Part shown: positions 8,517 through 21,434 of the stretch, in pieces
Numbering within the stretch: the first letter of the stretch is position 1
How the letters are laid out: each line of letters begins with the position of its first letter
DNA from: PALSA-612 sp963711315
GTDB taxonomy: Bacteria > Actinomycetota > Thermoleophilia > Gaiellales > Gaiellaceae
Direction of reading: 5' to 3'
NCBI GenBank assembly: GCA_963711315.1
Contig: CAVQDQ010000003.1
Span: 62,001 to 126,000, forward strand
Length of the DNA: 64,000 nucleotides
Notes under the pieces: generated by a model
Seen by the model: only the letters and a program-made list of their open reading frames with translations
The model's database searches: none
What the model was told of the DNA's origin: nothing
Program-made: the position numbers and the translations under genes

Positions 8517-9739
8517 CTGACCGGCCGAGGCGAGAGCCCGAGCAGCGACTCGTCCAGCCGCTCCAGCAGTCCGGGCCGGTCGCCGTGCATCAGCACTTCC
8601 ACCAGCGCTCGCCGGACGACGTCCGACACACCGTCGTCGGCACGGCCCCCGCCCGTGACGTCGCGCAGCGACGCAAAGAGCTCTCCGCGGTCTGGCCCAC
8701 GGTCGCCGACGAGCACCGCCGCGCGCGCAGCCGCGGCCCAGAGCCCGTCGTCGCCGCCGAGCAGTGCGGCGAGCGACTCGCGCAGCAGCTCGGAGCGAAA
8801 CGGCTCTTCGGCGAACAGCGACAGCTCCCAGCGGTCGACGGCCTCCCCCAGCTCGGGGTCCGCGTCGCACCCGGGCAGTCGCTCCAGCAGATCGCGCGCC
8901 AGGCGCCCCCGAAACTCGTCCAGGCGGCTCGGCTCTCCACCGGGCTCGGTGGCGGCGATGGGCAGCACGGGGCGGATGCCGTACGGCCGCCAGTCGAGGC
9001 GCTCGAAGAGGATCGGCCCCGCCGCAACGGGAGCAGCAGTAGCCAGCCGCAGGGCGGTCACGGCGTCGGCGAACTCGCCTGGTGCGTCGGGCGCCTCGTC
9101 CTGGGAGGCAGGGAACACGGAAGTGAGCTCGAGCACGCACATCCGCTCCGGCTCGTCGCCGAAGCCGCTCGGCAGGAGGCCGCGAGCCTCGGGCCAGTAC
9201 GCGGCGAGCTCGCCGACGGCCGACATGCGCACGACGATGTCGCGGCCCAGGTCGACGGGCAGAGGCGTGGAGAGTCCGACCAGCGGCGCGGCAGCCCCGT
9301 ACTCGTGCCGGTCGCCGAGCAGCGAATGCTCGATCTCCGCGTACACGCGGTTGAAGACACCGTCGTCCCAGTCGAAGCCACCGCAGGCGTCGGCGACGGC
9401 ACCGAGCAGCGGGAGCAGGATCGTGCGGTAGAGCGCGCGCTCCTCGTCCGGCCCGGCGGTCGCGTGCGCGCGGGCGAAGATGCCCGCGGCCGGCTCACGC
9501 TCGAGCTCCTCGATCGCCGCCGCCGTGTCCGGAATCCCGAACAGGCAGTCGGCGCGGGCGTCGACGTAGCTGCGCGCCAGCGGCCGGAGCTCGTAGAACG
9601 CGGGGTCGCCGGGCGTCGCGTGCTCCTCGAACGAGAACGACACCGGGACGCCGTTCTCCGACTCACGATGGAGGTATGCGAACGCGCCGAGACAGAATCG
9701 GCGCACGGCGGAATAGAGGTTCGGCGAGCGCACTCCCAC
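8489..9739 (-). CDS. Hypothetical protein (416 aa) in the lhr-nei unit
   Basis: I do not recognise this family. The protein is soluble, acidic and helix-rich, with no signal peptide, membrane segment or obvious nucleotide-binding motif. An FSFEEHATPGDPAFYELRP stretch near residue 35 and a GGFDWDDGVFNRVYAEIEH stretch near residue 135 look conserved-protein-like, and codon use matches its neighbours. The frame is open further upstream, but the first sensible start after nei is the GTG at 9739 (or GTG 9733), eight bases past the nei stop. It is the third gene of lhr - nei - this gene, which suggests a DNA-repair connection by context only. Its 3' end overlaps the cyclase gene. Confidence 0.6.
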   Translation of the reverse strand: MGVRSPNLYSAVRRFCLGAFAYLHRESENGVPVSFSFEEHATPGDPAFYELRPLARSYVDARADCLFGIPDTAAAIEELEREPAAGIFARAHATAGPDEERALYRTILLPLLGAVADACGGFDWDDGVFNRVYAEIEHSLLGDRHEYGAAAPLVGLSTPLPVDLGRDIVVRMSAVGELAAYWPEARGLLPSGFGDEPERMCVLELTSVFPASQDEAPDAPGEFADAVTALRLATAAPVAAGPILFERLDWRPYGIRPVLPIAATEPGGEPSRLDEFRGRLARDLLERLPGCDADPELGEAVDRWELSLFAEEPFRSELLRESLAALLGGDDGLWAAAARAAVLVGDRGPDRGELFASLRDVTGGGRADDGVSDVVRRALVEVLMHGDRPGLLERLDESLLGLSPRPVSYFAVRAAV

Positions 9740-9747
9740 GAGGTTGC

Positions 9748-10503
9748 TTACGCCTCGCCGGGCTCCTTTCCTCTCTGGCACCGCTCGCACCAGTAGACCG
9801 TACGGGCGGCGTCGCCCTGTTTGGCGGATGCCAGAGGCTCGCCACAACGGCCGCAGGGGCGGTCACCACGGCGGTACGCCTCTCGGCGCGGGTGGCCTCC
9901 GTCACGCGACCACGACATGAGCGCCGCGGCCTGTCGGATGACGGCGTGGAGGTCGCCGTCCTCGATGTCGACGAGACGCTGCCACGGCGAGACGCGAGCG
10001 TGCCACAGCGCCTCGTTGCGCCAGATGTTCCCGATGCCCGCCACCACGCGCTGGTCGAGCAGCACCTCTCCGATCGCCTGCCGCTGGTCGATCCGTCGAA
10101 GGTTGGCGACGATCGCGTCCGCGTCGAGCTCGGGCGCGAGGATGTCCGGCCCGATGGCCGACACGCGCCGCGCCGTCGTCTCGAGCACGGCTCCGCCACG
10201 CAGCACCGCCTTCGCGTTCTCACCCGTCAAGACGAGCCAGGGTGATCCGCGAACGGGCACGTCGGCCGCCATCGTGCGCCAGCTCCCCGACATGCCCAGG
10301 TGGCTGCGGAGCACGCGGCCGCCCTCGAAGCGCAGGAGGAGGTTCTTGCCGCGGGCCTCGACCGCTTCGAGATGGCGACCGTCGAGTCGTTCTGCGACAC
10401 CCGTGGCGCGAGCCCGTGGGTGCACCGCCTCGACGTTCAATCGCTGGCCAACGAGTGCTCGCAGCCGACCGGCCGCGCGATGGACGGTGTCGCCCTCAGG
10501 CAC
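9748..10503 (-). CDS. nei: Endonuclease VIII-type DNA glycosylase
   Basis: Fpg/Nei-family DNA glycosylase/AP lyase that removes oxidised pyrimidines, 251 residues. The N-terminal catalytic Pro-Glu is in PEGDTVHR, the version typical of Nei rather than Fpg. The helix-two-turn-helix has VVAGIGNIWRNEALW, and the C-terminal zinc finger is CGRCGEPL ... YWCERCQRG. The start is GTG at 10503, three bases after the lhr stop, so it is co-transcribed with lhr. In actinobacteria lhr and nei are often neighbours, which supports a shared role in repair. Confidence 0.92.
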   Translation of the reverse strand: MPEGDTVHRAAGRLRALVGQRLNVEAVHPRARATGVAERLDGRHLEAVEARGKNLLLRFEGGRVLRSHLGMSGSWRTMAADVPVRGSPWLVLTGENAKAVLRGGAVLETTARRVSAIGPDILAPELDADAIVANLRRIDQRQAIGEVLLDQRVVAGIGNIWRNEALWHARVSPWQRLVDIEDGDLHAVIRQAAALMSWSRDGGHPRREAYRRGDRPCGRCGEPLASAKQGDAARTVYWCERCQRGKEPGEA

Positions 10504-10506
10504 AGG

Positions 10507-14796
<4,290 letters not shown>

Positions 14797-14802
14797 ACGG
14801 CA

Positions 14803-14808
14803 AGGGTA
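14803..14808 (-). promoter_or_regulatory. -10 box (TACCCT) for leaderless lhr
   Basis: TACCCT is six bases before the GTG at 14796 on the minus strand. It is back to back with the metallopeptidase promoter at 14818-14846. Confidence 0.5.
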
Positions 14809-14817
14809 CCCCGCAGG

Positions 14818-14846
14818 TTGCTGTGCCCTCAGTCCCGTGCTAGCGT
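14818..14846 (+). promoter_or_regulatory. Promoter TTGCTG-17-TAGCGT for secreted metallopeptidase
   Basis: A -35 TTGCTG (14818-14823), a 17-base spacer and a -10 TAGCGT (14841-14846) precede a short leader with an AGGAGG site at 14861-14866. This gene is therefore leadered, unlike many neighbours. Confidence 0.55.
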
Positions 14847-14869
14847 CGGCCGAAGGAACCAGGAGGGCA

Positions 14870-16570
14870 ATGGGCGGCAGCCGCAGGCCGACGATGTCGA
14901 TGGTCGGGATCGCGCTGATCCTGATGACGGCCGCCCTCGCCGGAAGCGCCAGGGCTGTCGTGGATCCCGCCGCGTTTGGGATGTCCGTGACCTACGAGGC
15001 GCGCGATTGTAGGGCGGCGAAGGGCAAAGTCACACCGGTGACCGCCGGTACGGTCGAGCTCCAGCGCGGAGAAAAGGGCAAGCCGGTCCGAGTGACCCTC
15101 GAGGAGGACGGGACGAGTCCGGAGCGGATCAGCGTGCCGGGCGCGGGGCCGATCACCGGGACGCTGATCCTCGAGACCGATCGCGCGACGGTTGCACGGG
15201 GAAACTCCAGAGAGGCAGAGCGTCTGGACCTCGGCACAGAGAAAGTCTCGAAGAACGGGCGCCTGACGTTCTCGGTCGAAGCGGCGTCCGTTGATCCCGG
15301 AGAGAGCGGTCATGTCAACGCCCTGATCTGGCTGGAGCGGGCCGCGAGAGAGGCGGCCCTGACCGCACCCCGCCCAGTCCCCGCCGTCCTAGCCCAGACG
15401 CTGAGCGGAAGCACGGACTACGTACGTGGCCAGAACATCCGACTCTGGCTCGACGAGTACTGGGAGCCTTTCGCGATCGCGCACGAGTACGGTCACTTCC
15501 TCCTCGAGAAGATTGCAAACTACGGCAACGACGGGGGCGAGCACAATGCTGAGAAGTCGTACCCGAAGCGACCGACGCTCTCCTGGACTGAAGGGTTTGC
15601 GACCGCATTTGCTGCTCATGTCGCGAGGTGGAAGGGCCTGCCGCCAGGAAAGATGAAGCGGAATTGCAAGGTCAGGTACGACGTCACGACCAGACCGGCC
15701 GCTCCCGCCCTCCAAACGACCCAGGACCGTCGCTACGCGCAGTACAACGAAACCCGCGTTGCCGGCGCGACGTTCCAGCTGGTCAAGTGGCTCGGGGGCG
15801 GAGACAAGGGTCTGAAACGCTTGCTAGCCGGGCTTGCTCGCTACAAGCGAAGCGGTCATTCCGTGTGGATGGCTCGCGACCTCCGAGACCTCTTCGCCAC
15901 CGAGTTCGAGCGAAGCGCGGCCGACCACGTCGCGATCGACAAGATCTTCTTGGCCCAAGGCATGTCGTGGTATCGCCAGTTCAGCGTCGCGCTCGACTTT
16001 GCGAAGTACGCAGCAAGTGGCGTAGTCAGTGCGATTCCGGAGATCTCGGTGAGCTTGAGAGGGCCCGGCGGCTTCGACTGCCGCGCCAGAGGGGGAGACA
16101 TCACGATCGTCACTCCCGGCGTGCAGGGCAAGCTCGACGATGGGCGGCCTGTCCTCGGGATCAAGGCAGCCAGCGGAGGGCTCCAGTACTCGGCGGATGA
16201 CGACTGCTACCTGTGGGGCGGCGACGGCACGCCGAACGAGCTCGGCGCCCCGCCGGCGGTGTCAAGCTCGGCGACGCTGCCCTTCGCCTATCTGGACGGC
16301 CTTGCACACTGGGGAGATTTTTACGAGCTTCGCGCCAGATACGTGTGCCGGACGTTCCCCGTGCCGCCGGGGTCCCCGCCCGCGAACTGCCCGGCGACGG
16401 CACCGGTGAACTTGACCGTGACGTCGAGAGTCGAGGATCCGCGGAACCCGCGGACGTACAACGACGTCAACCTCGGCATCGGTGTCGAGAAGACCATCGT
16501 CGTCTTCTCGGCCAACGGGAAGTGCGACGTGAAGGCGACGGCGTCTGCGGACAGCGACTGCAGCTTCTGA
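14870..16570 (+). CDS. Secreted zinc metallopeptidase-like protein (HExxH)
   Basis: A 566-residue exported protein. The N-terminus carries a signal peptide (short basic segment, hydrophobic VGIALILMTAALAG, cleavage probably after SARA). Residues 205-209 are HEYGH, a zincin HExxH motif. The downstream SWTEGFATAF places a glutamate (about 241) where gluzincins have the third zinc ligand. The C-terminal part is beta-rich with six or more cysteines, probably disulfide-linked outside the cell. I cannot assign a named peptidase family. The ATG at 14870 follows AGGAGG with three bases between; an ATG at 14894 is an alternative. It lies upstream of the HhH-GPD gene and the borosin pair, but each of those has its own -10 box. 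Confidence 0.75.
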   Translation: MGGSRRPTMSMVGIALILMTAALAGSARAVVDPAAFGMSVTYEARDCRAAKGKVTPVTAGTVELQRGEKGKPVRVTLEEDGTSPERISVPGAGPITGTLILETDRATVARGNSREAERLDLGTEKVSKNGRLTFSVEAASVDPGESGHVNALIWLERAAREAALTAPRPVPAVLAQTLSGSTDYVRGQNIRLWLDEYWEPFAIAHEYGHFLLEKIANYGNDGGEHNAEKSYPKRPTLSWTEGFATAFAAHVARWKGLPPGKMKRNCKVRYDVTTRPAAPALQTTQDRRYAQYNETRVAGATFQLVKWLGGGDKGLKRLLAGLARYKRSGHSVWMARDLRDLFATEFERSAADHVAIDKIFLAQGMSWYRQFSVALDFAKYAASGVVSAIPEISVSLRGPGGFDCRARGGDITIVTPGVQGKLDDGRPVLGIKAASGGLQYSADDDCYLWGGDGTPNELGAPPAVSSSATLPFAYLDGLAHWGDFYELRARYVCRTFPVPPGSPPANCPATAPVNLTVTSRVEDPRNPRTYNDVNLGIGVEKTIVVFSANGKCDVKATASADSDCSF

Positions 16571-16581
16571 GCGGTCGGCAG

Positions 16582-16587
16582 TAGGAT
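16582..16587 (+). promoter_or_regulatory. -10 box (TAGGAT) for leaderless HhH-GPD gene
   Basis: TAGGAT is followed by six bases and the GTG at 16594. Confidence 0.5.
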
Positions 16588-16593
16588 CGAGGC

Positions 16594-17151
16594 GTGCCCG
16601 ACCGCCTCTACTTCACAGGGAACGACGAGGCCGACAAGCTGCTCGCGGACGAGCCGCTGGCGCTGCTGATCGGCTTCGCGCTCGACCAGCAGGTGTCGGT
16701 GCCTGTCGCCTTCTCGGGCCCGTTGAAGATGAAGCAGCGGCTCGGCACGCTCGACGCCGAGGCCATCGCCGGGCTCGACCCCTCTCAGCTCGAGGCTGCG
16801 TTCCGGGAAAAGCCCGCCATCCACCGCTTCCCCGGCTCGATGGCAGGGCGCGTGCAGGAACTCTGCCGCGCAGTCGTCTCCGACTACGGAGGCAAGGCGG
16901 CGCGGGTCTGGACGGACGCGAAGGACGCCGACGACCTCCGGAAGCGGATCGGCGACCTGCCCGGCTTCGGGAAGATGAAGATCACCGCCCTCGGATCGGT
17001 GCTCGCGAAGCGCTTCGACCTCCCGCAGGCGCAGGAGCTCGTCCCGAGCTTCCCCACGCTGGGCGACGTCGACTCCCCCGAGGCGCTCGAGCGCTTCCAG
17101 GCCGCGAAGCGCGCATACAAAGCAGAGCTGAGAGCCGCTCGCAGCAGTTGA
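16594..17151 (+). CDS. HhH-GPD-type base excision repair family protein
   Basis: A 185-residue protein that matches the actinobacterial 'uncharacterised HhH-GPD' family (TIGR03252-like). It has an N-terminal FALDQQVSVPVAFSGPLKM segment and a helix-hairpin-helix motif in IGDLPGFGKMKI near residue 125. No iron-sulfur cysteines are present. A DNA-glycosylase-like role is expected from the fold, but the substrate is unknown. The start is GTG at 16594, leaderless. The -35 box of the borosin promoter overlaps its TGA stop codon. Confidence 0.82.
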   Translation: MPDRLYFTGNDEADKLLADEPLALLIGFALDQQVSVPVAFSGPLKMKQRLGTLDAEAIAGLDPSQLEAAFREKPAIHRFPGSMAGRVQELCRAVVSDYGGKAARVWTDAKDADDLRKRIGDLPGFGKMKITALGSVLAKRFDLPQAQELVPSFPTLGDVDSPEALERFQAAKRAYKAELRAARSS

Positions 17152-17176
17152 CTCATTCTCGATAGAGGAGTAGGGT
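17148..17176 (+). promoter_or_regulatory. Promoter TTGACT-17-TAGGGT for the split borosin pair
   Basis: A near-consensus -35 TTGACT (17148-17153), an exact 17-base spacer and TAGGGT (17171-17176) are followed by six bases and the precursor ATG at 17183. The transcript is predicted to be leaderless. The -35 overlaps the stop codon of the gene upstream. Confidence 0.7.
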
Positions 17177-17182
17177 CGCGCC

Positions 17183-17422
17183 ATGAACGGCGGAAGCCAA
17201 GAGCTCGGCTCGAAGATCCTCGCGTTCTTCGAAGCGGCAGCGAGAGACCCCTCTATCGTCGAAGAGTATCGCCGTGGCGGTTCGGATTACCTGAAGGAGG
17301 CGTTCGGATTCACGGACGAGGACGTTCAATTGCTCTTCGCCAAACCGCTGACTTGGGCGATGACCGTCCTACCGCAGCCACCCGTGGTCTACCCGCCGCC
17401 GACGCCGCCCACCGTCCTCTGA
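17183..17422 (+). CDS. Split borosin precursor peptide (borosin-binding domain plus Pro-rich core)
   Basis: A 79-residue peptide, predicted RiPP precursor. Residues 9-60 form a helical domain resembling the region that precedes the core in the fungal borosin OphMA: SKILAFFEAAARDPSIVEEY, then a DxYLKEAFGFTDEDVQLL-like stretch and a terminal TWAM. In OphMA the matching part reads MTKLALDPKALADYKADH ... TPQERAALELGDSWAIRCAM (from memory). The C-terminal 19 residues, TVLPQPPVVYPPPTPPTVL, are the candidate core, with eight prolines. The methyltransferase gene follows 19 bp downstream. No protease, exporter or second modifying enzyme is adjacent. The identification rests on the pairing with the methyltransferase and remembered family sequence, not on a database search. 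Confidence 0.8.
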   Translation: MNGGSQELGSKILAFFEAAARDPSIVEEYRRGGSDYLKEAFGFTDEDVQLLFAKPLTWAMTVLPQPPVVYPPPTPPTVL

Positions 17423-17441
17423 TACGCGACTCCCGGCGTCG

Positions 17442-18209
17442 ATGGGCTCGCTGACCATCGTCGGCACCGGAATCAACATCGGCGGGCAGCTCACGCCTGA
17501 GGCGCGCGCGGCATTCGCTCACGCCGACGAGGCGCTGTTTCTCGTCGGCGATCCTGTCGCAGTAGGACTGCTGCAGGAGCTCAACCCACGCGCCCGCTCG
17601 CTGCACACGCTGTACGAGCCTGGTATGGAGCGGATCCGGTCGTATGAGGCGATGGTGGCGGAGCTCCTGGAGCCGGTTCGGGCGGGCAAAGACGTCTGCG
17701 GTGCGTTCTACGGCCATCCCAGCCTGTTCGTGTATCCGGGTCAGGTGGCTATGCGACAAGCACGTGACGAGGGCTACGACACCAGGATGCTGCCGGGGAT
17801 CTCGTCCCTCGACTGTCTCTGGTGCGACCTCGGCATGGACCCGGGGTTGGCGGGCTGTCAGATCTACCATGCCACCGACTTCCTGCTCCAGCGACGCGAA
17901 CCCGACACCGCAGCCACGCTCGTCCTGCTCCAGATCAACGTCATCGGCGTCGCCGACCATCGCGAGCAGACGGACTGGTCGCGACTGCCGGTACTTGTCG
18001 AGTACCTCCGAGAGTTCTATCCCGCCCAACAGGAGGTGATCGGGTACGAGGCGTCTCCGTTCCCGATCGTCGCCCCAAACGTCGAGCGAGTAAGCCTGGA
18101 AGAACTGGTCAGCGCCAACCTGAGTCCAGGGATGACGCTCGTCGTGCCGCCGGCGCACGAGGGCGCCGCGGACCCTACGATGGCGCGGCGTCTGGGGATG
18201 GAAGCTTGA
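17442..18209 (+). CDS. Borosin-type peptide backbone alpha-N-methyltransferase (split type)
   Basis: A 255-residue SAM-dependent enzyme of the tetrapyrrole-methylase fold, predicted to methylate amide nitrogens of the peptide encoded just upstream. It aligns along its length with the OphMA catalytic domain as I recall it: GSLTIVGTGI at the N-terminus, GAFYGHPSLFVYP (88-99), EGYDTRMLPGISSLDCL (110-126), DPGLAGCQIYHATDFLL (133-149) and a C-terminal PP...RRLGMEA. Residues matching OphMA catalytic Y66, R72 and Y76 are Y58, R64 and Y68; the Y63 position is His55. True porphyrin methylases lack this tyrosine/arginine pattern. It ends at the convergent broken cyclase gene, overlapping it by 35 bp. 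No clear Shine-Dalgarno precedes the ATG. Confidence 0.85.
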   Translation: MGSLTIVGTGINIGGQLTPEARAAFAHADEALFLVGDPVAVGLLQELNPRARSLHTLYEPGMERIRSYEAMVAELLEPVRAGKDVCGAFYGHPSLFVYPGQVAMRQARDEGYDTRMLPGISSLDCLWCDLGMDPGLAGCQIYHATDFLLQRREPDTAATLVLLQINVIGVADHREQTDWSRLPVLVEYLREFYPAQQEVIGYEASPFPIVAPNVERVSLEELVSANLSPGMTLVVPPAHEGAADPTMARRLGMEA

Positions 18210-21200
18210 GCTGGGGGAACCGCGCGCGTAACGCCTCGGCCGCAGCCACGCTGCCCTTCGCTTCGTAAAGGCCGAGCGCCTGGCCGGTCAGCGCCTCGGC
18301 TTCCTCGGTCAGGCCGCCGGCCACACGTACCTCGGCGAGCGCCTCCAGGGCGCCGCCTCGCAGATGAGGCCAGTCGGTTGCCGCGGCTCGGGCAACGGCG
18401 TCAGCTGCGAGTGTCTCACCGCGTGCGATGTCACCCTTCCGGGTCGCGATCTTCGCGCGTACGGTGCGCCACGAGATCTGGGAGGTGACGTCGTCGGCGA
18501 ATGTCATCTGCTCCGAGACCTCTGTCAGCCGCTCTGCCTCGTCGAGACCGTCCAGCTGATAGACGGCCTCCGCGAGATACGCGGCAATCGTCGAGAGGTT
18601 CCCTTTCTCACCGAGCCCCTCCGAGCCTCTGGTAGGCGCGGCGCCATAGGCGCTCGGCCGCACCCGGATCCCCGGCAAGCAGCTCCGCCTGGCCGGTCCA
18701 GGCGTCGAGCGTCGGCAGCATGAGAGCGAGCCCGAGGTCCTCGAGAATCGCACGGCTGCGTGCGGTCAGCTCGCGCGACTCGCCGAAGCGGCCGGCCATC
18801 GCGTTGAGGTAGCGAGAGGGCATTCGCGGCGACGGCTTCCGTCAGCGGGATCCCGCCCCGAGTCGGCGATCAGATCCTCGCAGCGCCCAATGGCAGCGTC
18901 CACCGGCATGGGGCCGATCGCAGCGCCGCGGATCAGCGCCAGTCGGATCTCTGCCAGCCTCGCGGTCGTCGCAGGCACGCCGTGCGTGCTCCAGGGCTCG
19001 CTCGAGCAACGGCTCTCCCGGCTCCACGCGGCAGCGGAGCCAGTAGACGTCGGCGATCCGGCGCAGTGAGCGCGCCAGCCCCGCGTCGTCGCCGATGCGC
19101 TCGAAGACCGCGGCAGCGTGCTCGGCCGCCTCCTGCAAGTCGTCCAGCACAGCCGAATCGGGATCGGTGAGCGGACGTAGCAACGCGAGCTCCAACCGAG
19201 CAAGGGCCTCCATCCCGGCGTTGCCGGACAGCTCGGCGTGCGCGAGCGCATCCTCGAGCTGCTCGGCTACCCGCTGGAGGTCTCCCGCTCCGTGAAAGGC
19301 GTCGGCCAGCTCGAGCCTGAGCTCGAGCCGCTCGGGTGCATCCTCCGGCAAGAGGGCGCTTGCCCGCTCGAGCAGGTTGACCGCTGCTGGAGCGTCGCCG
19401 CGCGCAACGGCGCGCCGCCCAGCCGAGGCGAGCAGCTGCCCACCCCGCGCCGCGAGAGACAGGCCAGTCTCGTCGATGCCCTGGATCTCGGTGCGATGGC
19501 GATATGCCTGCTCGAAGTGGTAGCCGAGCACCTCCTCCACCTCCGTGGTCCGCTCTCCCGCGGCCACGACGAGCCAGTCCGCGAACCGCTCATGGAGGTC
19601 GGCCCGGATCTGCTTCGGCAGGGCGTCGTAGGCGGCGTTCCGGATCAGGACATGGCGGAAGCGAAACGCGTCCTCGCCGGCGAACGAGGCGCGCTCCTGG
19701 CGGATCAGCTCTTTCCGCAAGAGCGCTCCCAGCGAGTCGAGGGCCTGATCGCGCGCGGGCTCGTCGAGGAGGGCTTCGATCGCTCCGCGATGAAAGACCG
19801 TGCCCTCCACGGCGGCACGCTCGATCACCAGACGCTCGATCGCGCCCAATTGGTCGAGCCTGGATGCGAGCAAGACCTGGATGCTCGACGGAATCGGCAC
19901 ACGGGCGAGATCAGGGGCTACCCATCGCCCGTTCTCCCGGCGGAGGGCGCCGTCCTCGATCAGCATCGAGATCATCTCTTCGACGAAGAGCGGGTTGCCC
20001 TCCGCCGCCGACTGAATGCGACCGAACGCTTCCGAGCCGACTACCCCGCCGCCGAGGAGACCCTCGACAAGACGCTCCGACTCGCTCTCCGAGAGCGGCT
20101 CGAGGAAGATGGCCGCCGCGTTGTGCTTTCCCCCGCCCCACGCTGGACGGGCGTCGAGCAGATCTGGTCTCGCCATGGCGATGAGCAGGATCGACGCGTC
20201 TCGGGACCAGTCGGCGATGTGCTCGACGAGGTCGAGCAGAGTCGGCTCGGCCCAATTGAGGTCGTCGAACATGACGACGAGAGGGTGCTCGCGTGCGAGC
20301 GCCTCAAGCAGATGCCGGACGCCCCAGAAGCCCTCCTCTACAGCGGCTGTCGGTGCCTCCGCCAAGCCGATCAGCTCGGCAACCCTCGACGCGACCATCG
20401 CGGCATTTGGCTCGCCCGCGAGCACCAACTCGATCTTTCGCTGCGTGTCGACCGGGGAGTCGCCTTCGGCGATGCCGGTCAGCTGCTTCACGATCTCGAG
20501 CACGGGCCAGAACGTGATGCCCTCGCCGTACGGCAGACAGGTGCCCGCCAGCACGCGCGCCCGGTCCCCGATCGCCACGAGCGCTTCCGCCACGAGACGA
20601 GACTTCCCCACGCCGGCCGGGCCGAGCACCGTGAAGAGGTGACATGACTGCTCGCGCACCGAGCGCGAGAACGCGCTCTCGAGCAGCGCCAGCTCCCGCG
20701 TGCGACCCACCATCGGCGAGTCGAACCGGCGCGCGAGCGCTGGAGCGCCGGCGACGACGTCCAGCAGCCGGTACGCCATGACGCGGTCCCGCTTGCCCTT
20801 GACGATGAGCGGCTCCAGAGGCTCCGCGTGGATCGCGTCGCGTGCGAGCCGGTATGTCTCCTCTCCGATGAGGATCTCTCCCGGTGCGGCGGAGCGCTGG
20901 AGGCGCTCGGCTACGACGACGACGTCGCCGCTCACGAACGAGCTGTCGCCCGTGGGGTCGCCGGCGATCACCTCTCCGCTGTTGACGCCGGTGCGGATCT
21001 CGATCCGGACGCCGTGCGTCCGCTCGAGGTCGACATTGAGATCACGTATGGCCGCCCTGAGGTCGGTCGCGGCGCGAAGCGCCCGCAACGCATCGTCCTC
21101 GTGGAGCACCGGCACGCCGAACACGGCCATCACAGCGTCTCCGATGAACTTCTCGACCTTGCCCTCGTGACGCTCGAGCGTGGCCTGGGCGACCTCGAAG

Positions 21201-21403
21201 TATTGCGTCGTGACGCGCCGTAGACGCTCCGGGTCCTGGCGCTCGCCGAGAGCAGTCGAGCCCGCAACGTCGCAGAAGAGCACGGTGACCGTCTTCCGCA
21301 CGTGCAGCGCCACGCCGGTGGGCCGCTCCAGGCCGTAGCCGCAGGAGTTGCAGAAGCGCGCGCCGTCGGCGTTGTCCGTTCCGCACCGGGGGCAGGCAGC
21401 CAT
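18175..21403 (-). pseudogene. Cyclase - AAA ATPase - TPR protein, 3' part broken by frameshifts
   Basis: Same architecture as the gene at 5226: zinc ribbon (CPRC ... CNSC), class III cyclase domain (VLFCDVAGST, KFIGDAVMAVFG), ATPase with P-loop GPAGVGKSRLV and VVMFDDLNWAE, then TPR repeats. The frame is intact from ATG 21403 to about 18970. The TPR coding sense then jumps frames near 18960, 18845, 18815 and 18630, the last within a near-duplicated GGCTCGG block, before ending cleanly at 18175. Joined, the product would be about 1075 residues. Real decay and assembly error both fit; other core genes in the window show similar indels. An upstream in-frame start at 21412 is also possible. Confidence 0.8.
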
Positions 21404-21434
21404 GACGTGCATAGGTATGGCATGCGTTGAAGCG

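Noticed and set aside
8378..9796. Long plus-strand open frame opposite the 8489 gene
   Set aside because: The minus-strand protein has normal composition and fits the lhr-nei unit; the plus frame is Arg/Gln-rich shadow.
17310..18158. Minus-strand open frame covering the borosin genes
   Set aside because: Shadow frame; the plus-strand promoter, start spacing and family motifs support the borosin genes instead.
17442..18209. Alternative reading as a cobalamin/siroheme methylase
   Set aside because: The fold is shared, but no other corrin or porphyrin genes are nearby, and the tyrosine/arginine pattern plus the paired small ORF fit borosins.
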